Assembly: GCF_000021705.1 (NCBI RefSeq)
Contig: NC_012751.1
Span: 1,287,906 to 1,351,905, forward strand
DNA length: 64,000 nt
Reading direction: 5' to 3'
Origin: Candidatus Hamiltonella defensa 5AT (Acyrthosiphon pisum)
Lineage (GTDB): Bacteria > Pseudomonadota > Gammaproteobacteria > Enterobacterales > Enterobacteriaceae
Part shown: positions 8,972 through 18,894 of the stretch, piece after piece
Position numbering within the stretch: position 1 is the stretch's first letter
Layout of the letters: every line of letters starts with the position of its first letter
Translations under genes and position numbers: made by a program
The notes under the pieces: model-generated
Told to the model about the DNA's origin: nothing
Seen by the model: the letters and a program-made list of their open reading frames with translations, nothing else
Databases searched by the model: none

Positions 8972-10864
8972 ATGATTGTGGGTAAGGCAAAAAAACGGAG
9001 GGATGGAAAATCAAGTTTTCTCACTTTATTGGCCTATACGACGACTCGTGATGACCATCATCATGATGACGTGATTGATCCAGAGAGCCAAAAAGCCCGT
9101 TTATCTCAATCAAAAGAAGCCATTTTTGAACGCTTAATGGGTTACATTCATCGTCACGGAGATGCGGATAAAAGCCTTATCACTGAGAGATTTCCTGATG
9201 GTCGGCATCAGGTTCTTTTTGATCAGGTTTTATGCGAAACGAATACACTGAGCGTGGCCACAGCGGCGGTAGAAATGCAAGCAGTTGCTTTAAAAAATAC
9301 GCGTTGTAAAGATCCCGTTTATCACTTTTTTTTATCCTGGCCGGAGACGGACTCTCCGACGGTAGAACAGATTTTTGAAAGCGCGCGTCATAGTCTTAAA
9401 GCCTTGGGGATGTCTGACCATCAATACGTGACTGCGATTCATCGAGATACAGACCATCTGCATTGTCATGTTGCCGCGAATCGGATCCATCCTGTGACTT
9501 ATAAAGTTGCCGATGATGCCTATGATATTTCTAAATTACATAAAGCCAGTAGAGAAATGGAATTAAAGTATGGCTGGACGAGAACTCATGGGTGCTATGT
9601 GATTAACGACCATCATCAGGTTGTTCGTTCGTACTCTCATCAAAAACCCATGCCTATTGAGGCTAAGAAACTGGAATATTATTCAGATAAGGAAAGCTTT
9701 TATGGTTATGCGGTGCGTGAATGTCGTGAAGAGATTTCAAAGATTCTGGGAGAAAAAAACCTCTATTGGGAGCGATTCCATGCTGTTTTGATTAGGGCGG
9801 GACTGGAACTGAAAAAGAAGGACCGAGGTTTGGCTATTTATGATCGCGTACATCCTGAACAGACTCCTTTGAAGGCCAGCAGTTTACATCCTCAACTCAC
9901 TCTTTCGAAATTAGTGCCTCGCCTTGGCGAATTTGAAAGTGCGCCCCGAGTGATGGAATTTAAAAATGAACAAGGGGAGGTGACCTTAACAAACTATATG
10001 GTGAGTTCACATTATGATGATCGACTTCATTTGCGTGATCATCAAGCTCGAATGACTCGCCGATTAGAACGTGCTGAGGCCCGAGAAGAGTTAAAATTGC
10101 GTTATCAACATGACAAAAAAGAAGCGAAATGCCCTTCTTTTGACGCAAAAAATCGTTTCAGAACTCTTTCCATGACCTTTCGTTTCCGAAGAGCCCATGT
10201 GTGTGTTGCGGTGCGCGATCCTTTAATGAGAAAACTGGCCTATCATGTGTTGGCTTTTGAGCGAGAAAAAGCGATGGCCGAGTTGCGTTTAAAATTAAAG
10301 GAAGAGCGGGAGAACTGGTATCGTTCTCCAGAAAATAGGCGACTGTCTTATCGTGTTTGGGTGGAACAGCAGGCGTTAAAAGGGGATAAAGCGGCCATTA
10401 GCCAGTTAAGAGGGTGGGCTTACCAAGCGAAGCGGGATGAGCGCACGGCTTACCTCAGTGATACGGTCATTGAATGTGCCGTTTCAGATGATATTGCGCC
10501 GGTTGAGCTCAAAGGCTATACCCATCATATCCACCGTGACGGGGCGATTGTATACAAAAAGGAAGGAATCACCCAAATGATTGACCGAGGGGAAACCATT
10601 GAGATGGCCAGACCGTTTGAAAACGAGGGGGACAATATGGTGGCGGGGTTACATTTGGCAGAGCAAAAAAGTGGAGAGAAACGGGTTTTCTCGGGTCCGC
10701 GGGAGTACGTTGAGAAAGCGTGTTCGTTGGTTCGAGATTTCAATGAAATGGGTCAGACTGCCTTGAGGTTAACAGACCCTATTCAGCAGAAACGGGTCTG
10801 TGAAATGCGGTCTCAAGATAAACCCGCTCCCATTGTATTTGATTCTCCGAATTTGACTCCCTGA
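8972..10864 (+). CDS. NikB-like MOBP relaxase
   Basis: Relaxase that nicks oriT and leads the transferred strand into the recipient. The 630-residue product begins with KKRRDGKSSFLTLLAYTTTRDD, whose Tyr is the candidate nucleophile (motif I). Motif III, HRDTDHLHCHVAANRIHP, supplies the metal-binding His cluster (residues about 160-175). The C-terminal part (from about 520) contains KGYTHHIHRDGAIVYKK and resembles the LPD7 domain of large IncI-type relaxases. R64 NikB is about 899 residues, so this version is shorter at the C-terminus. It is coupled to the nikA-like gene. The frame shows no damage, in contrast to the broken tra/pil genes further on. Confidence 0.88.
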   Translation: MIVGKAKKRRDGKSSFLTLLAYTTTRDDHHHDDVIDPESQKARLSQSKEAIFERLMGYIHRHGDADKSLITERFPDGRHQVLFDQVLCETNTLSVATAAVEMQAVALKNTRCKDPVYHFFLSWPETDSPTVEQIFESARHSLKALGMSDHQYVTAIHRDTDHLHCHVAANRIHPVTYKVADDAYDISKLHKASREMELKYGWTRTHGCYVINDHHQVVRSYSHQKPMPIEAKKLEYYSDKESFYGYAVRECREEISKILGEKNLYWERFHAVLIRAGLELKKKDRGLAIYDRVHPEQTPLKASSLHPQLTLSKLVPRLGEFESAPRVMEFKNEQGEVTLTNYMVSSHYDDRLHLRDHQARMTRRLERAEAREELKLRYQHDKKEAKCPSFDAKNRFRTLSMTFRFRRAHVCVAVRDPLMRKLAYHVLAFEREKAMAELRLKLKEERENWYRSPENRRLSYRVWVEQQALKGDKAAISQLRGWAYQAKRDERTAYLSDTVIECAVSDDIAPVELKGYTHHIHRDGAIVYKKEGITQMIDRGETIEMARPFENEGDNMVAGLHLAEQKSGEKRVFSGPREYVEKACSLVRDFNEMGQTALRLTDPIQQKRVCEMRSQDKPAPIVFDSPNLTP

Positions 10865-10994
10865 GCGCATCGCCCCTTTTTATTTTTATCATTTGTTGGA
10901 AATGGGTTGTTGTTTGTTGATATTTCGTTAAAAATGGGCAGAGATAGCGTATTTATCGGGCGGTATATTTGATAACAATTTGAAAGGATAAAGG

Positions 10995-11354
10995 ATGAAT
11001 AAAACTGAGTTAATTGAGCAAGTCCGAGACAAGTCTGGCCTGACGAAGGCGCAATCAACCGAGGCGGTCACCGCTGTTTTTTCGAGTATTATCGAAGCAT
11101 TGGGGAAAAAAGAGCCGGTGCAAATCATCAGATTTGGGACTTTTAAAGTCCGCCATCGCAAAGAGCGGATATCTCGTAATCCCAAAACGGGTGAAAAAAT
11201 CAAAACCCCTGCTCGTGAAGTCGCTGTGTTTTCTGCGGGGAAAAGTCTGAAAGACTCCGTTCATTTACAAGCGCCCAAACAAACTAAAGTGGCTAAAAAA
11301 TCAAAAAGCGGAGCGAAGAAAAAGTCATCGTCCTTGTCATCTAGGAAAAAGTGA
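10995..11354 (+). CDS. HU-family DNA-binding protein with Lys/Ser-rich tail
   Basis: 119-residue histone-like protein. Residues 1-90 are a complete HU domain: MNKTELIEQV start, the beta-arm region FGTFKVRHRKERISRNPKTG, and the closing F.AGKSLKDSV. The extra 29 residues are almost all Lys, Ser, Ala and Arg, an extension absent from E. coli HupA/HupB and IHF and probably giving non-specific DNA affinity. A clear AAAGGA Shine-Dalgarno precedes the ATG. It lies between the relaxase and an Rpn gene. HU and IHF proteins assist relaxosome assembly in several plasmids, so a plasmid-encoded nucleoid protein is a reasonable inference. Confidence 0.92.
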   Translation: MNKTELIEQVRDKSGLTKAQSTEAVTAVFSSIIEALGKKEPVQIIRFGTFKVRHRKERISRNPKTGEKIKTPAREVAVFSAGKSLKDSVHLQAPKQTKVAKKSKSGAKKKSSSLSSRKK

Positions 11355-11602
11355 CTTCCATGAAAATGTTTCTGCCGCACGACGCTTTGTTTAAGCAGTT
11401 TTTGGGAGATATTGCCCTCGCCCGCAATTTTTTTGAAGTGCATCTTCCGGCGGATGTTTTGAGTCAAGTCTGCCTGTCTTCGTTGAAAAGGGTGTCGGGT
11501 TCTTTTGTTGAGCCGACTTTGAAGCAATCTCATTCCGATATGGTGTATTCGTTTGAAACCCCGACGGGAAAGGACGGGTATTTATATTGTTTGCTGGAGC
11601 AC

Positions 11603-13944
11603 GTGCGACGTGAAAGTTGCACCACAGAAGTCCCTTGAATCAGGGTAAGGTTGATCCGAAACCTTATTGTCACTTTCTCGGTGCAAGAGGAGTAATTCTC
11701 TTGTTCTAAGCGAGAATGAAAGCCTAACTAAAGTATTAAGCTGAATAAGAAATAGGGGCTAGGCAAAATTGAAATGGGCTGAATAAAGTGAATCTCCGTG
11801 ATTAAAATGTCGTCAGCAACGAAAACACGAAATCAGATGTGACGTGTTAAGGGGAAATTTAACGACAGTTAGAAACGGGTAAAGAAGAGTGTTCGTTCTT
11901 TACAACGGATCCCGTTCCCCGGCATAGAGGAGGCAACCCATTCAATGTATCTTCATGGTGTGAAACACGGTAACCCCATTAATCTCTTCATGTTCATGTA
12001 AATATGAAAGAGACAGTGGGCATAAGACGTTCCAAGAAGCGAAGGCTATCATCCGAAAGGGAACGGGAAATCATAACAGGATTGATAGAGGTAACTACCT
12101 CACTCTGAAAAGAGGCTGACGTGGAACGGGTGACTTACCCATAGGATCCTTTATTAAGATTATGAATTGATTTAGAAGAGTTAGATGTCAATGACAAACG
12201 TAATAAATCAAAACCATGAACAACTGGAATGGCACGCCATCAACTGGCGTGTTGTGACAACCATGATTAATAATCTAAGACAAAGGATATATAGGGCTTC
12301 AGCAACAGGTGACTTAAAGAAAGTCAGAAATTTGCAAAAACTCATGATGAAATCAAGAGCTAATCATCTTCTGGCTATCAGGAAAGTCACACAGATCAAT
12401 CGGGGAAAACACACAGCTGGAGTAGATAATCAGGTCATTGATGACCATAAAGGACGAGAACACCTTTATAAGTTATTAAGCCAAACAACTTCAGAAAAGA
12501 TTTATCCAGTAAAACGGGTCTACATAGCAAAAAGAATAGGAAAAAGCGCCCTCTTGGGATCCCAACTATTCTCGAACGATGTAAACAAGCGATAGTTAAA
12601 TCAGCGCTGGAACCTTATTGGGAAGCAAAATTTGAACCAGTCAGTTACGGATTTAGACCAGGACGAAGTGCTCATGACGCAATACAAAAAATTTTCTGTA
12701 TTGCCAGGGCACGGGGGACAAGGCATTGGGTACTGGATGCAGATATTAAAAGCGCATTTGACAACATTGACCATAATTTTCTCATAAAAACAATCGGGGG
12801 ATTTCCCGAAAGAAACATGATTAAAAAATGGCTACAAGCCGGTGTGCTGGAACATGGCAACTATATACCCAGTGTTGCAGGTACTCCATAAGGAGGGATT
12901 ATCAGTCCACTACTGGCCAATATTGCACTCCACGGAATGGAAACCTTGCTGGGTATTCAATACTGGAAAAATGGCAAGCCAAAACAAGGCCAACCTTATG
13001 CAGTAGTGCGCTATGCGGATGATTTTGTTGTATTAGGTAAATCCCGTGAAGAATGCGAAACAGCTAAAATAAAGTTGCGAAGTTGGTTAGCACAGAGAGG
13101 GTTAGCCCTTTCGGAAGAAAAAACCAGTATCAAACACCTGAAGGAAGGATTCGACTTCTTGGGATTTAATATACGACATTATGAAAATCGCCACAGAAAG
13201 CGGGGATATGTGTTGTTAATGAAACCGTCAAAGGAGTCGATTAAAAGGTACAGACAGCAAATGAGAATGACCTGGAAAAGGATCATTGGCATGCCGACAA
13301 AAGAAGGCATAATGCAGCTGAATGAAAAAATAATAGGATGGTGTAATTACTATCGTATTGGTGCGTCAAAACAGACATTCAGTGCAATAGACCAATGGAT
13401 GTGGATTCGCCAATGTAGATATCTGTATCGACGTCATCCCAATAAACATTGGTGGTGGCGAAGAAAACACTATTTAGGCAAGATACCAGGTAGAGAAGAC
13501 TATTCAGTATTTATGGATAAATCAAACGGTGGATTTCTCTGGAAGCATGCATGGACAAAAATACAGCGTCATTGGCTAGTTACCAAGAATGCTTCCCCCG
13601 ATAATCCTGAATTGCGTGATTATTGGCGTCATAGGCAGGCACGTAAGCAGCCTTTTATTTACGGTGTCAAAGTTAACCTCTATAAGCGACAGAAAGGTTA
13701 TTGTCCTCTCTGTGATCAAGAGCTGGACAATGGTGAACAATTACATGTTCATAATATTCAGCCCAAAGCTGAAGGGGGTGATAACAAGCTAGCTAATTTA
13801 AGATTGTTACATGCTAATTGCCACAGACAATTACATAGCAAAAAAGGAAAAATGTTGAAGTCAGTAAGTTGCGTGAGCCGTATGCGGGGTAACTCGCACG
13901 TACGGTTCTTGAGGGAGTGGGCACTTTCGGCCTGCTTACCTAAT
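11603..13944 (+). mobile_element. Group II intron 1, degenerate, inside the Rpn gene
   Basis: Starts with GTGCGACG and ends with ACCTAAT, giving 2342 bp. Domain V is recognisable at 13875-13908 (gagccg ... cggttc) and is identical to that of intron 2, so the ribozyme core may survive. The encoded maturase is broken. The 5' exon ends GGAGCAC. The intron lies in the sense orientation of its host gene, so splicing in trans by the intact maturase of intron 2 is conceivable. Confidence 0.9.
12185..13861 (+). pseudogene. Intron 1 reverse transcriptase/maturase, inactivated
   Basis: Over 90% similar by eye to the intact protein at 16696-18378, with four lesions. One A is missing from the tract at 12529-12533, shifting the frame. 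CAA became TAA at 12889-12891 within TPQGG of the RT domain. The HNH motif HVHHIQP reads HVHNIQP, losing a histidine. The normal TGA end reads TCA, so the frame runs into the 3' exon. YADD is still present. The order of lesions cannot be told. Confidence 0.9.
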
Positions 13945-14647
13945 CAGAGCAAACCTGAAAAACTGATGGCGTTTAGGCTTTTGAGGTATGCGGTGGCAGC
14001 CATGCAACGGCACCTGGAGCAGGGCAACGACACCTTGCCGGTGGTCGTGCCAGTTATTCTACCATGGAGAAACGAGTCCTTACCCGTACAGTCTGGATTG
14101 GTTCGATTATTTTGATGACAAAGAAGCCGCGCGGAGATTAGATTCTGAGCCTTTTACTTTGGTAGATGTGACGGTTATTCCCGAAGAAGACATTCTGAAG
14201 CATGGGATGATTGCCTGGCTTGAACTGGTCCAGAAACTGGTCCGAGTTCGTGACATGATGGACATCGCGCCTTATCTTATTCGTCTGGATAAGCGTTTCC
14301 CGTTAAACGATGACCTGTTTAAAAGTTTGTTGTATTATCTCTTTCAAGAGGGAGAAACGGCCTCTCGCCCGTTATTTTTTGAGGCCCTTTCTTCGACCAC
14401 TCAACGGGAGAATGTGATGACGATAGCAGAAGAGCTGAGAAAGGAAGGCTTAGAAGAAGGTTTAAAACAGGGGATACAGCAGGGGATACAGCAGGGTAAA
14501 GAAGAGGGCCTGAAACAGGCTACCCTGACCATCGCCAAAAAGCTGATGGCCGATGGAGAAAGTCCAGAAAAAATCCAAAAATATACGGGGCTACCTGTGG
14601 AAGACATCGCTCGGTTATTTCATTGATGAGGCTTCATAAAAAAGCGC

Positions 14648-15199
14648 ATGAACTCCATCCCCTTTGAAAAAACGCTGACCTTAGGCCCCAGAAGGTCAGA
14701 AAGCAAAACCCCCTGTTTGATGAATCCACGTAGGGGCGCTTCTCCCTGTGCACCCCTTATTGCCTTAAAAAAGAAACCGAAGCAAAAAGAGCCAGAGAAA
14801 GTGGCTGAGACCAAACGTCTTCCGTTAGTTTCCCCTAAAGTCAAAAAAAAACCGCACAAGCAGCCTAATGTCTCTTTTGAGCATGCAGTAGAGACCCTTT
14901 CTGCTTATTGGCCCGCCTTGTTTGGTCATGGGCTCAAATTAATGAAAATAGACCTCCTTGAGGATTTGTATGAGGACATCAACACACAGGAGTTACCGCT
15001 TTCAAAAAAAGGGCTCCGCCGCTGCATTAGAGCGATAGCGCGCTCTCGTGATTATCTTGAACAAGGGGTTCTGGGGGCTCAACGGTATGATAAGCACGGT
15101 CAGCCCTGTGGGCAGGTGACCGAGGAGCAATCTCAGTTTGCCCAAAAATGCCTCAAGAAAAGCTGTTTTTCTGAAGATTTGAGGGGGCCTGACCCGTGA
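14648..15199 (+). CDS. ProQ/FinO-domain RNA chaperone
   Basis: 183 residues. Residues about 75-165 match the ProQ/FinO fold: ETLSAYWPALFG...KIDLLEDLYEDI, then LSKKGLRRCIRAIARSRDYLEQ and GAQRYDKHGQPCGQVTEEQ. The N-terminal 70 residues are basic and Pro/Lys-rich, a disordered RNA-binding extension like that of FinO. Plasmid members control conjugation through antisense RNA (FinO/FinP in F), so a role in regulating this tra region is plausible but unproven. It begins 22 bp after the Rpn stop without a clear Shine-Dalgarno, and ends 7 bp before the convergent trbC remnant. No damage is seen. Confidence 0.8.
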   Translation: MNSIPFEKTLTLGPRRSESKTPCLMNPRRGASPCAPLIALKKKPKQKEPEKVAETKRLPLVSPKVKKKPHKQPNVSFEHAVETLSAYWPALFGHGLKLMKIDLLEDLYEDINTQELPLSKKGLRRCIRAIARSRDYLEQGVLGAQRYDKHGQPCGQVTEEQSQFAQKCLKKSCFSEDLRGPDP

Positions 15200-16114
15200 G
15201 ATTCGTCAGGGTGTTGAGTGTTCGAGTGTAATCTCTTTAGGCTCTTTGTCTGCTCTGTATTGCCCTTCGGTTATTTTTAAGGAATGACGCGCCGCTTCGA
15301 ACAGGATTATTCCTCGCTCCTCGTGGGTGTAAGACAGGTCGTTACGGTGGTCCAAATTCTGTGTTATTTCACAGAGATGATGGAGTGTTTTATCGAACAG
15401 CTTGACGTTCAAAGTGCCTTTATTCTCTTGAGTGTCAGCTGTTTTTAAGCGTTGTAAAATTCCCTGTACCTCTTGTTTAAAAGCGGCTCCTTTGTGCCTG
15501 AGCTCTGGAACAACCTCACATAATGCGTCGAAATCAGGGCGTTTGAGCTCTATAAACCGGTTAATCCGCATAGGAAGCTTTGAGGACAATTTTTCCTCAT
15601 CTGGAATAAAAATCGCGGCACTTCGTACCACGGCATCCTGAAATACGATGACGCCCTCCCCCTTGTTGAGGGCTTTGAGTTCCGTGAGTTCAATGTTATC
15701 GCGTTCACGAATGTGATGGGTATCGGCGTCTTCATACCGACTGCCACTGAGACTGCCTTTACGCTTAACGGAAGACAGCTCGCTGTAATACCCTTTTCCT
15801 GCGGCAGAACGAATCAGATTAAAGGTGTCCTGGGCATCCTCTAAGGCCATAAACCATTTGGTCCGCTGATTGGCGCTCACCGTCAAAAATTCGCGCATCG
15901 ATTTGTCCATCATGGATTGCACATCCTGTGCGGCTATCATGAGCATGTATTGCAAAGAGCGCATTTGAGCGGCTGTTTTGTCAAGACCTGAGGCAAAATA
16001 AGCGCCCAATTCGTCAAAAATAATCGGGTAAGGAAATTTTTGAGCAAATTTTTGGCTGAGTAGCACGTCCTCTCTTTTTCCTTCTAACTGTCCGCCTAAA
16101 TCTTGACTGAGCGT

Positions 16115-18459
16115 GTGCGACGTGAAAGTTGCACCACAGAAGTCCCTTGAAAAAGGGTAAGGTTGATCCGAAACCTTATTGCCACTTACTCGGTGCAAGA
16201 GGAGTAATTCTCTTGTGCTAAGCGAGAATGAAAGCCTAACTAAAGTATTAAGCTGAATAAGAAATAGGGGCAAGGCAAAACTGAAATGGGTTGAATAAAG
16301 TGAATCTCCGTTATTAAAATGTCGTAAGCAAGTAAAACACGAAATCAGATGTGACGTGTTATGGGGAAGTTTAACGACAGTTAGAAACGGGTAAAGAAGA
16401 GTGTTCGTTCTTTACGACGGATCCCGTTCCCCGGCATAGAGGAGGCAGCCCACTCAATGTATCTTCATGGTGTGAAACACGGTAACCCCATTAATCTTTT
16501 AGTGTTGATGTAAATACTAAGAGACAGTGGGCATAAGACGTTCCAAAAAGCGAAGGCAATCAGCCGAAAGGCAACTGGAAATCATAACAGGATTGATAGA
16601 GGTAATTACTTTACTCTGAAAAGAGGCTGACGTGGAACGGGTGACTTACCCATATAATCCTTTACCAAGGTTATGAATTGATTTAGAAGAGTTAGATGCC
16701 TATGGCAAACGTAATAAATCAAAACTATGAACAACAACTGGAATGGCATGCTATTAACTGGCGTGTTGTGACAGCCATGATTAATAATCTAAGGCAAAGA
16801 ATATATAGGGCTTCAGCAACAGGTGACTTAAAGAAAGTCAGAAATCTGCAAAAACTCATGATGAAATCAAGAGCTAACCATCTTCTGGCTATCAGGAAAG
16901 TCACTCAGGTCAATCGGGGAAAACACACGGCTGGAGTAGATAATCAGGTAATTAATGACCATAAAGGACGAGAACATCTTTATAAGTTATTAAGCCAAAC
17001 AACTTCAGAAAAGGTTTATCCAGTAAAACGAGTTTACATAGCAAAAAAGAATGGAAAAAAACGCCCTCTTGGGATCCCAACCATTCTCGACCGCTGTAGA
17101 CAAGCGATAGTTAAATCGGCGCTGGAACCTTATTGGGAAGCAAAATTTGAACCAGTCAGCTACGGATTTAGACCGGGGCGAAGTGCCCATGACGCAATAC
17201 AAAAAATTTTCTGTATTGCCAGAGCACGAGGGACACGGCACTGGGTACTAGATGCAGATATTAAAGGCGCATTTGACAACATTGACCATAATTTTCTCAT
17301 AAAAAAAATCGGGGGATTCCCCGAAAGAAACATGATTAAACAATGGTTACAAGCCGGTGTGCTGGAACATGGCAACTATATACCCAATGTTGCAGGTACT
17401 CCGCAAGGCGGGATTATCAGTCCACTACTGGCCAATATTGCACTCCACGGAATGGAGACCTTACTGGGTATTCAATACTGGAAAAACGGCACGCCAAAAC
17501 AAGGGCAACCTTATGCAGTAGTTCGTTATGCGGATGATTTTGTCGTATTCGGTAAATCCCGTGAAGAGTGCGAAACTGCCAAAATAAAGTTGCAAATTTG
17601 GTTAGCTCAGAGAGGGTTAGCTCTTTCTGAAGAAAAAACCAGTATCAAACACTTGAAGGAAGGATTCGACTTCCTGGGATTTAATATACGACATTATGAC
17701 AATCGCCACAGAAAACGGGGATATATATTGTTAACGAAGCCCTCAAAGGAGTCGATGAAAAGGTACAAACAGCAAATGAGAATGACCTGGAAAGGTATTA
17801 TCGGTATGCCGACACAAGAAGGAATAAGACAACTGAATGCCAAGATAATAGGATGGTGTAATTACTATCGTATTGGTGCTTCAAAAAGAACATTCAGTGC
17901 ATTAGACCAATGGATGTGGATCCGCCAACGTAGATATTTGTATCGACGTCATCCCAATAAACACTGGTGGTGGCGAAGAAAACACTACTTAGGCAAGATA
18001 CCAGGTAGAGAAGACTATTCAGTATTTATGGATAAATCAACCGGTGGATTTCTTTGGAAGCATGCATGGACAAAAATACAGCGTCATTGGCTAGTTCCAA
18101 AAAATGCTTCCCCCGACAATCCGGAATTGCGTGACTATTGGCGTAATAGGCAGGCACGTAAACAGCCTTTTATTTACGGTGTCAAAGTTAACCTCTATAA
18201 GCGACAGAAAGGTTATTGTCCTCTCTGTGATCAAGAGTTGGACAATGGTGAACAATTGCATGTTCATCATATTCAGCCTAAAGCTGAAGGGGGTGACAAC
18301 AAGCTGGCTAATCTAAGATTGTTACATGCTAATTGCCACAGACAATTACATAGCAAAAAAGGAAAAATGTTGAAGTGAGTAAGTTGCGTGAGCCGTATGC
18401 GGGGTAACTCGCACGTACGGTTCTTGAGGGAGTGGGCACTTGCGGCCTGCTTACCTAAT
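16115..18459 (+). mobile_element. Group II intron 2, apparently intact
   Basis: Begins GTGCGACG and ends ACCTAAT (2345 bp), with domain V at 18390-18423 and a complete maturase gene. The 5' exon on the intron strand ends TGAGCGT, against GGAGCAC for intron 1, so the IBS1-like hexamers share only GAGC. The 3' exons begin CAGGG and CAGAG. It is inserted antisense in trbC. Confidence 0.93.
16696..18378 (+). CDS. ltrA: Group II intron reverse transcriptase / maturase / HNH endonuclease
   Basis: 560-residue intron-encoded protein that helps the intron RNA fold and performs retrohoming. RT motifs run from residue about 60 (DNQVINDHKGREHLY) through RYGFRPGRSAHDAI-like and TPQGGIISPLLANI to the catalytic YADD at 278-281. 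The maturase X domain covers about 380-440 (GWCNYYRIGASKRTF). The C-terminal HNH endonuclease (about 510-556) has CPLCDQEL, HVHHIQPKAEGGDN and LLHANCHRQLHS with all ligands. It appears fully intact and is the probable source of activity for both introns here. The symbol follows the Lactococcus prototype. Confidence 0.95.
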   Translation: MPMANVINQNYEQQLEWHAINWRVVTAMINNLRQRIYRASATGDLKKVRNLQKLMMKSRANHLLAIRKVTQVNRGKHTAGVDNQVINDHKGREHLYKLLSQTTSEKVYPVKRVYIAKKNGKKRPLGIPTILDRCRQAIVKSALEPYWEAKFEPVSYGFRPGRSAHDAIQKIFCIARARGTRHWVLDADIKGAFDNIDHNFLIKKIGGFPERNMIKQWLQAGVLEHGNYIPNVAGTPQGGIISPLLANIALHGMETLLGIQYWKNGTPKQGQPYAVVRYADDFVVFGKSREECETAKIKLQIWLAQRGLALSEEKTSIKHLKEGFDFLGFNIRHYDNRHRKRGYILLTKPSKESMKRYKQQMRMTWKGIIGMPTQEGIRQLNAKIIGWCNYYRIGASKRTFSALDQWMWIRQRRYLYRRHPNKHWWWRRKHYLGKIPGREDYSVFMDKSTGGFLWKHAWTKIQRHWLVPKNASPDNPELRDYWRNRQARKQPFIYGVKVNLYKRQKGYCPLCDQELDNGEQLHVHHIQPKAEGGDNKLANLRLLHANCHRQLHSKKGKMLK

Positions 18460-18572
18460 CAGGGCATTTTCGCCCTGCGGTAACTTTTTGGCCGCCTCTT
18501 TGGCGAGCGAGAGCTCGTCATAAGGAATGACCAGCCACGTCTTTTCAGTTGCCATCATAGGCCTGTCTCCCG

Positions 18573-18833
18573 TTATTCAACAAATTTTCGAATCCACCAG
18601 GGACGCCCCAAGACGGGATTACCTCGCATCAGATGCAGCCCTCTTTGGGTTAACACAGTGAGCGTGACGCCAAAAAGGGAGAGCCCTTTAAAAAATAAAA
18701 TCAGGGCGGTACAAATGGCGAGCGTCAGCAAGGTAGGCCAACGAAACCAGGCAAAATAAATCGGTAACAGCAGCGCTGGAATACCCAAAATCGTGAGAGG
18801 CCGTGAAGCGTCTCTCCAGGGGGATAACGTCAT
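18573..18833 (-). CDS. traK: IcmT/TraK family type IVB transfer protein
   Basis: 86 residues, the size of Legionella IcmT and close to R64 TraK. It has the family pattern: WRDASRP near the N-terminus, two hydrophobic segments (about 14-33 and 36-58), and the C-terminal GRPWWIRKF. It is an inner-membrane accessory of Dot/Icm-type secretion. It lies between traJ and the trbC remnant, which matches the R64 order traH-I-J-K. It shows no damage. Confidence 0.82.
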   Translation of the reverse strand: MTLSPWRDASRPLTILGIPALLLPIYFAWFRWPTLLTLAICTALILFFKGLSLFGVTLTVLTQRGLHLMRGNPVLGRPWWIRKFVE

Positions 18834-18894
18834 CGCATTTCCTTTTGTGAGAGTAAAAAATAAGGAGGATTAAAAATCAGACATCTTTGAGTGT

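Larger units (their letters stand above)
11360..14626 (+). pseudogene. Rpn family nuclease (transposase_31), intron-split and frameshifted
   Basis: Rpn proteins are PD-(D/E)XK-fold DNA nucleases that promote RecA-independent recombination. Exon 1 (11360-11602) encodes LPHDALFKQFLGD... up to LLEH. Exon 2 (13945-14626) resumes with QSKPEKLMAFRLLRYAVAAMQRHL. Joining them at the intron borders restores the frame exactly and recreates a motif seen in the other two Rpn genes here (LIEAQSTRDKLSAWRLMRYS). Exon 2 has a further frameshift near 14061-14066, between PVI and YHGETSPYPYS, so even perfect splicing would not give a full protein. The C-terminus keeps the Gln/Gly/Glu heptad-like stretch and a final EDIARLF helix. 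It starts just after the HU stop. Confidence 0.85.
15206..18558 (-). pseudogene. trbC: TrbC (DotL/IcmO-type coupling protein) remnant split by antisense intron
   Basis: The VirD4-like coupling ATPase delivers relaxosome substrates to the type IVB channel. Two exons, 18558-18460 and 16114-15206 on the minus strand, join in frame at the intron borders (..PQGENAL then TLSQDLGGQ..) into about 335 residues. The body keeps the Walker B-like segment YPIIFDELGAYF and the AAQMRSLQYMLMIAAQD region of DotL/IcmO. R64 TrbC is over 700 residues; the membrane segments and Walker A are missing. The first 33 residues (MATEKTWLVIPYDELSLAKEAA) instead resemble the small DUF5710-like motif, suggesting an older deletion fused two genes. 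The intron is antisense to this gene, so it cannot be spliced from its mRNA. A GGGAG precedes the start. Confidence 0.75.

Noticed and set aside
14401..14607. Minus-strand frame antisense to the Rpn C-terminus
   Set aside because: It mirrors the repetitive Gln/Glu/Gly coding region and has no start signals or recognisable protein pattern.
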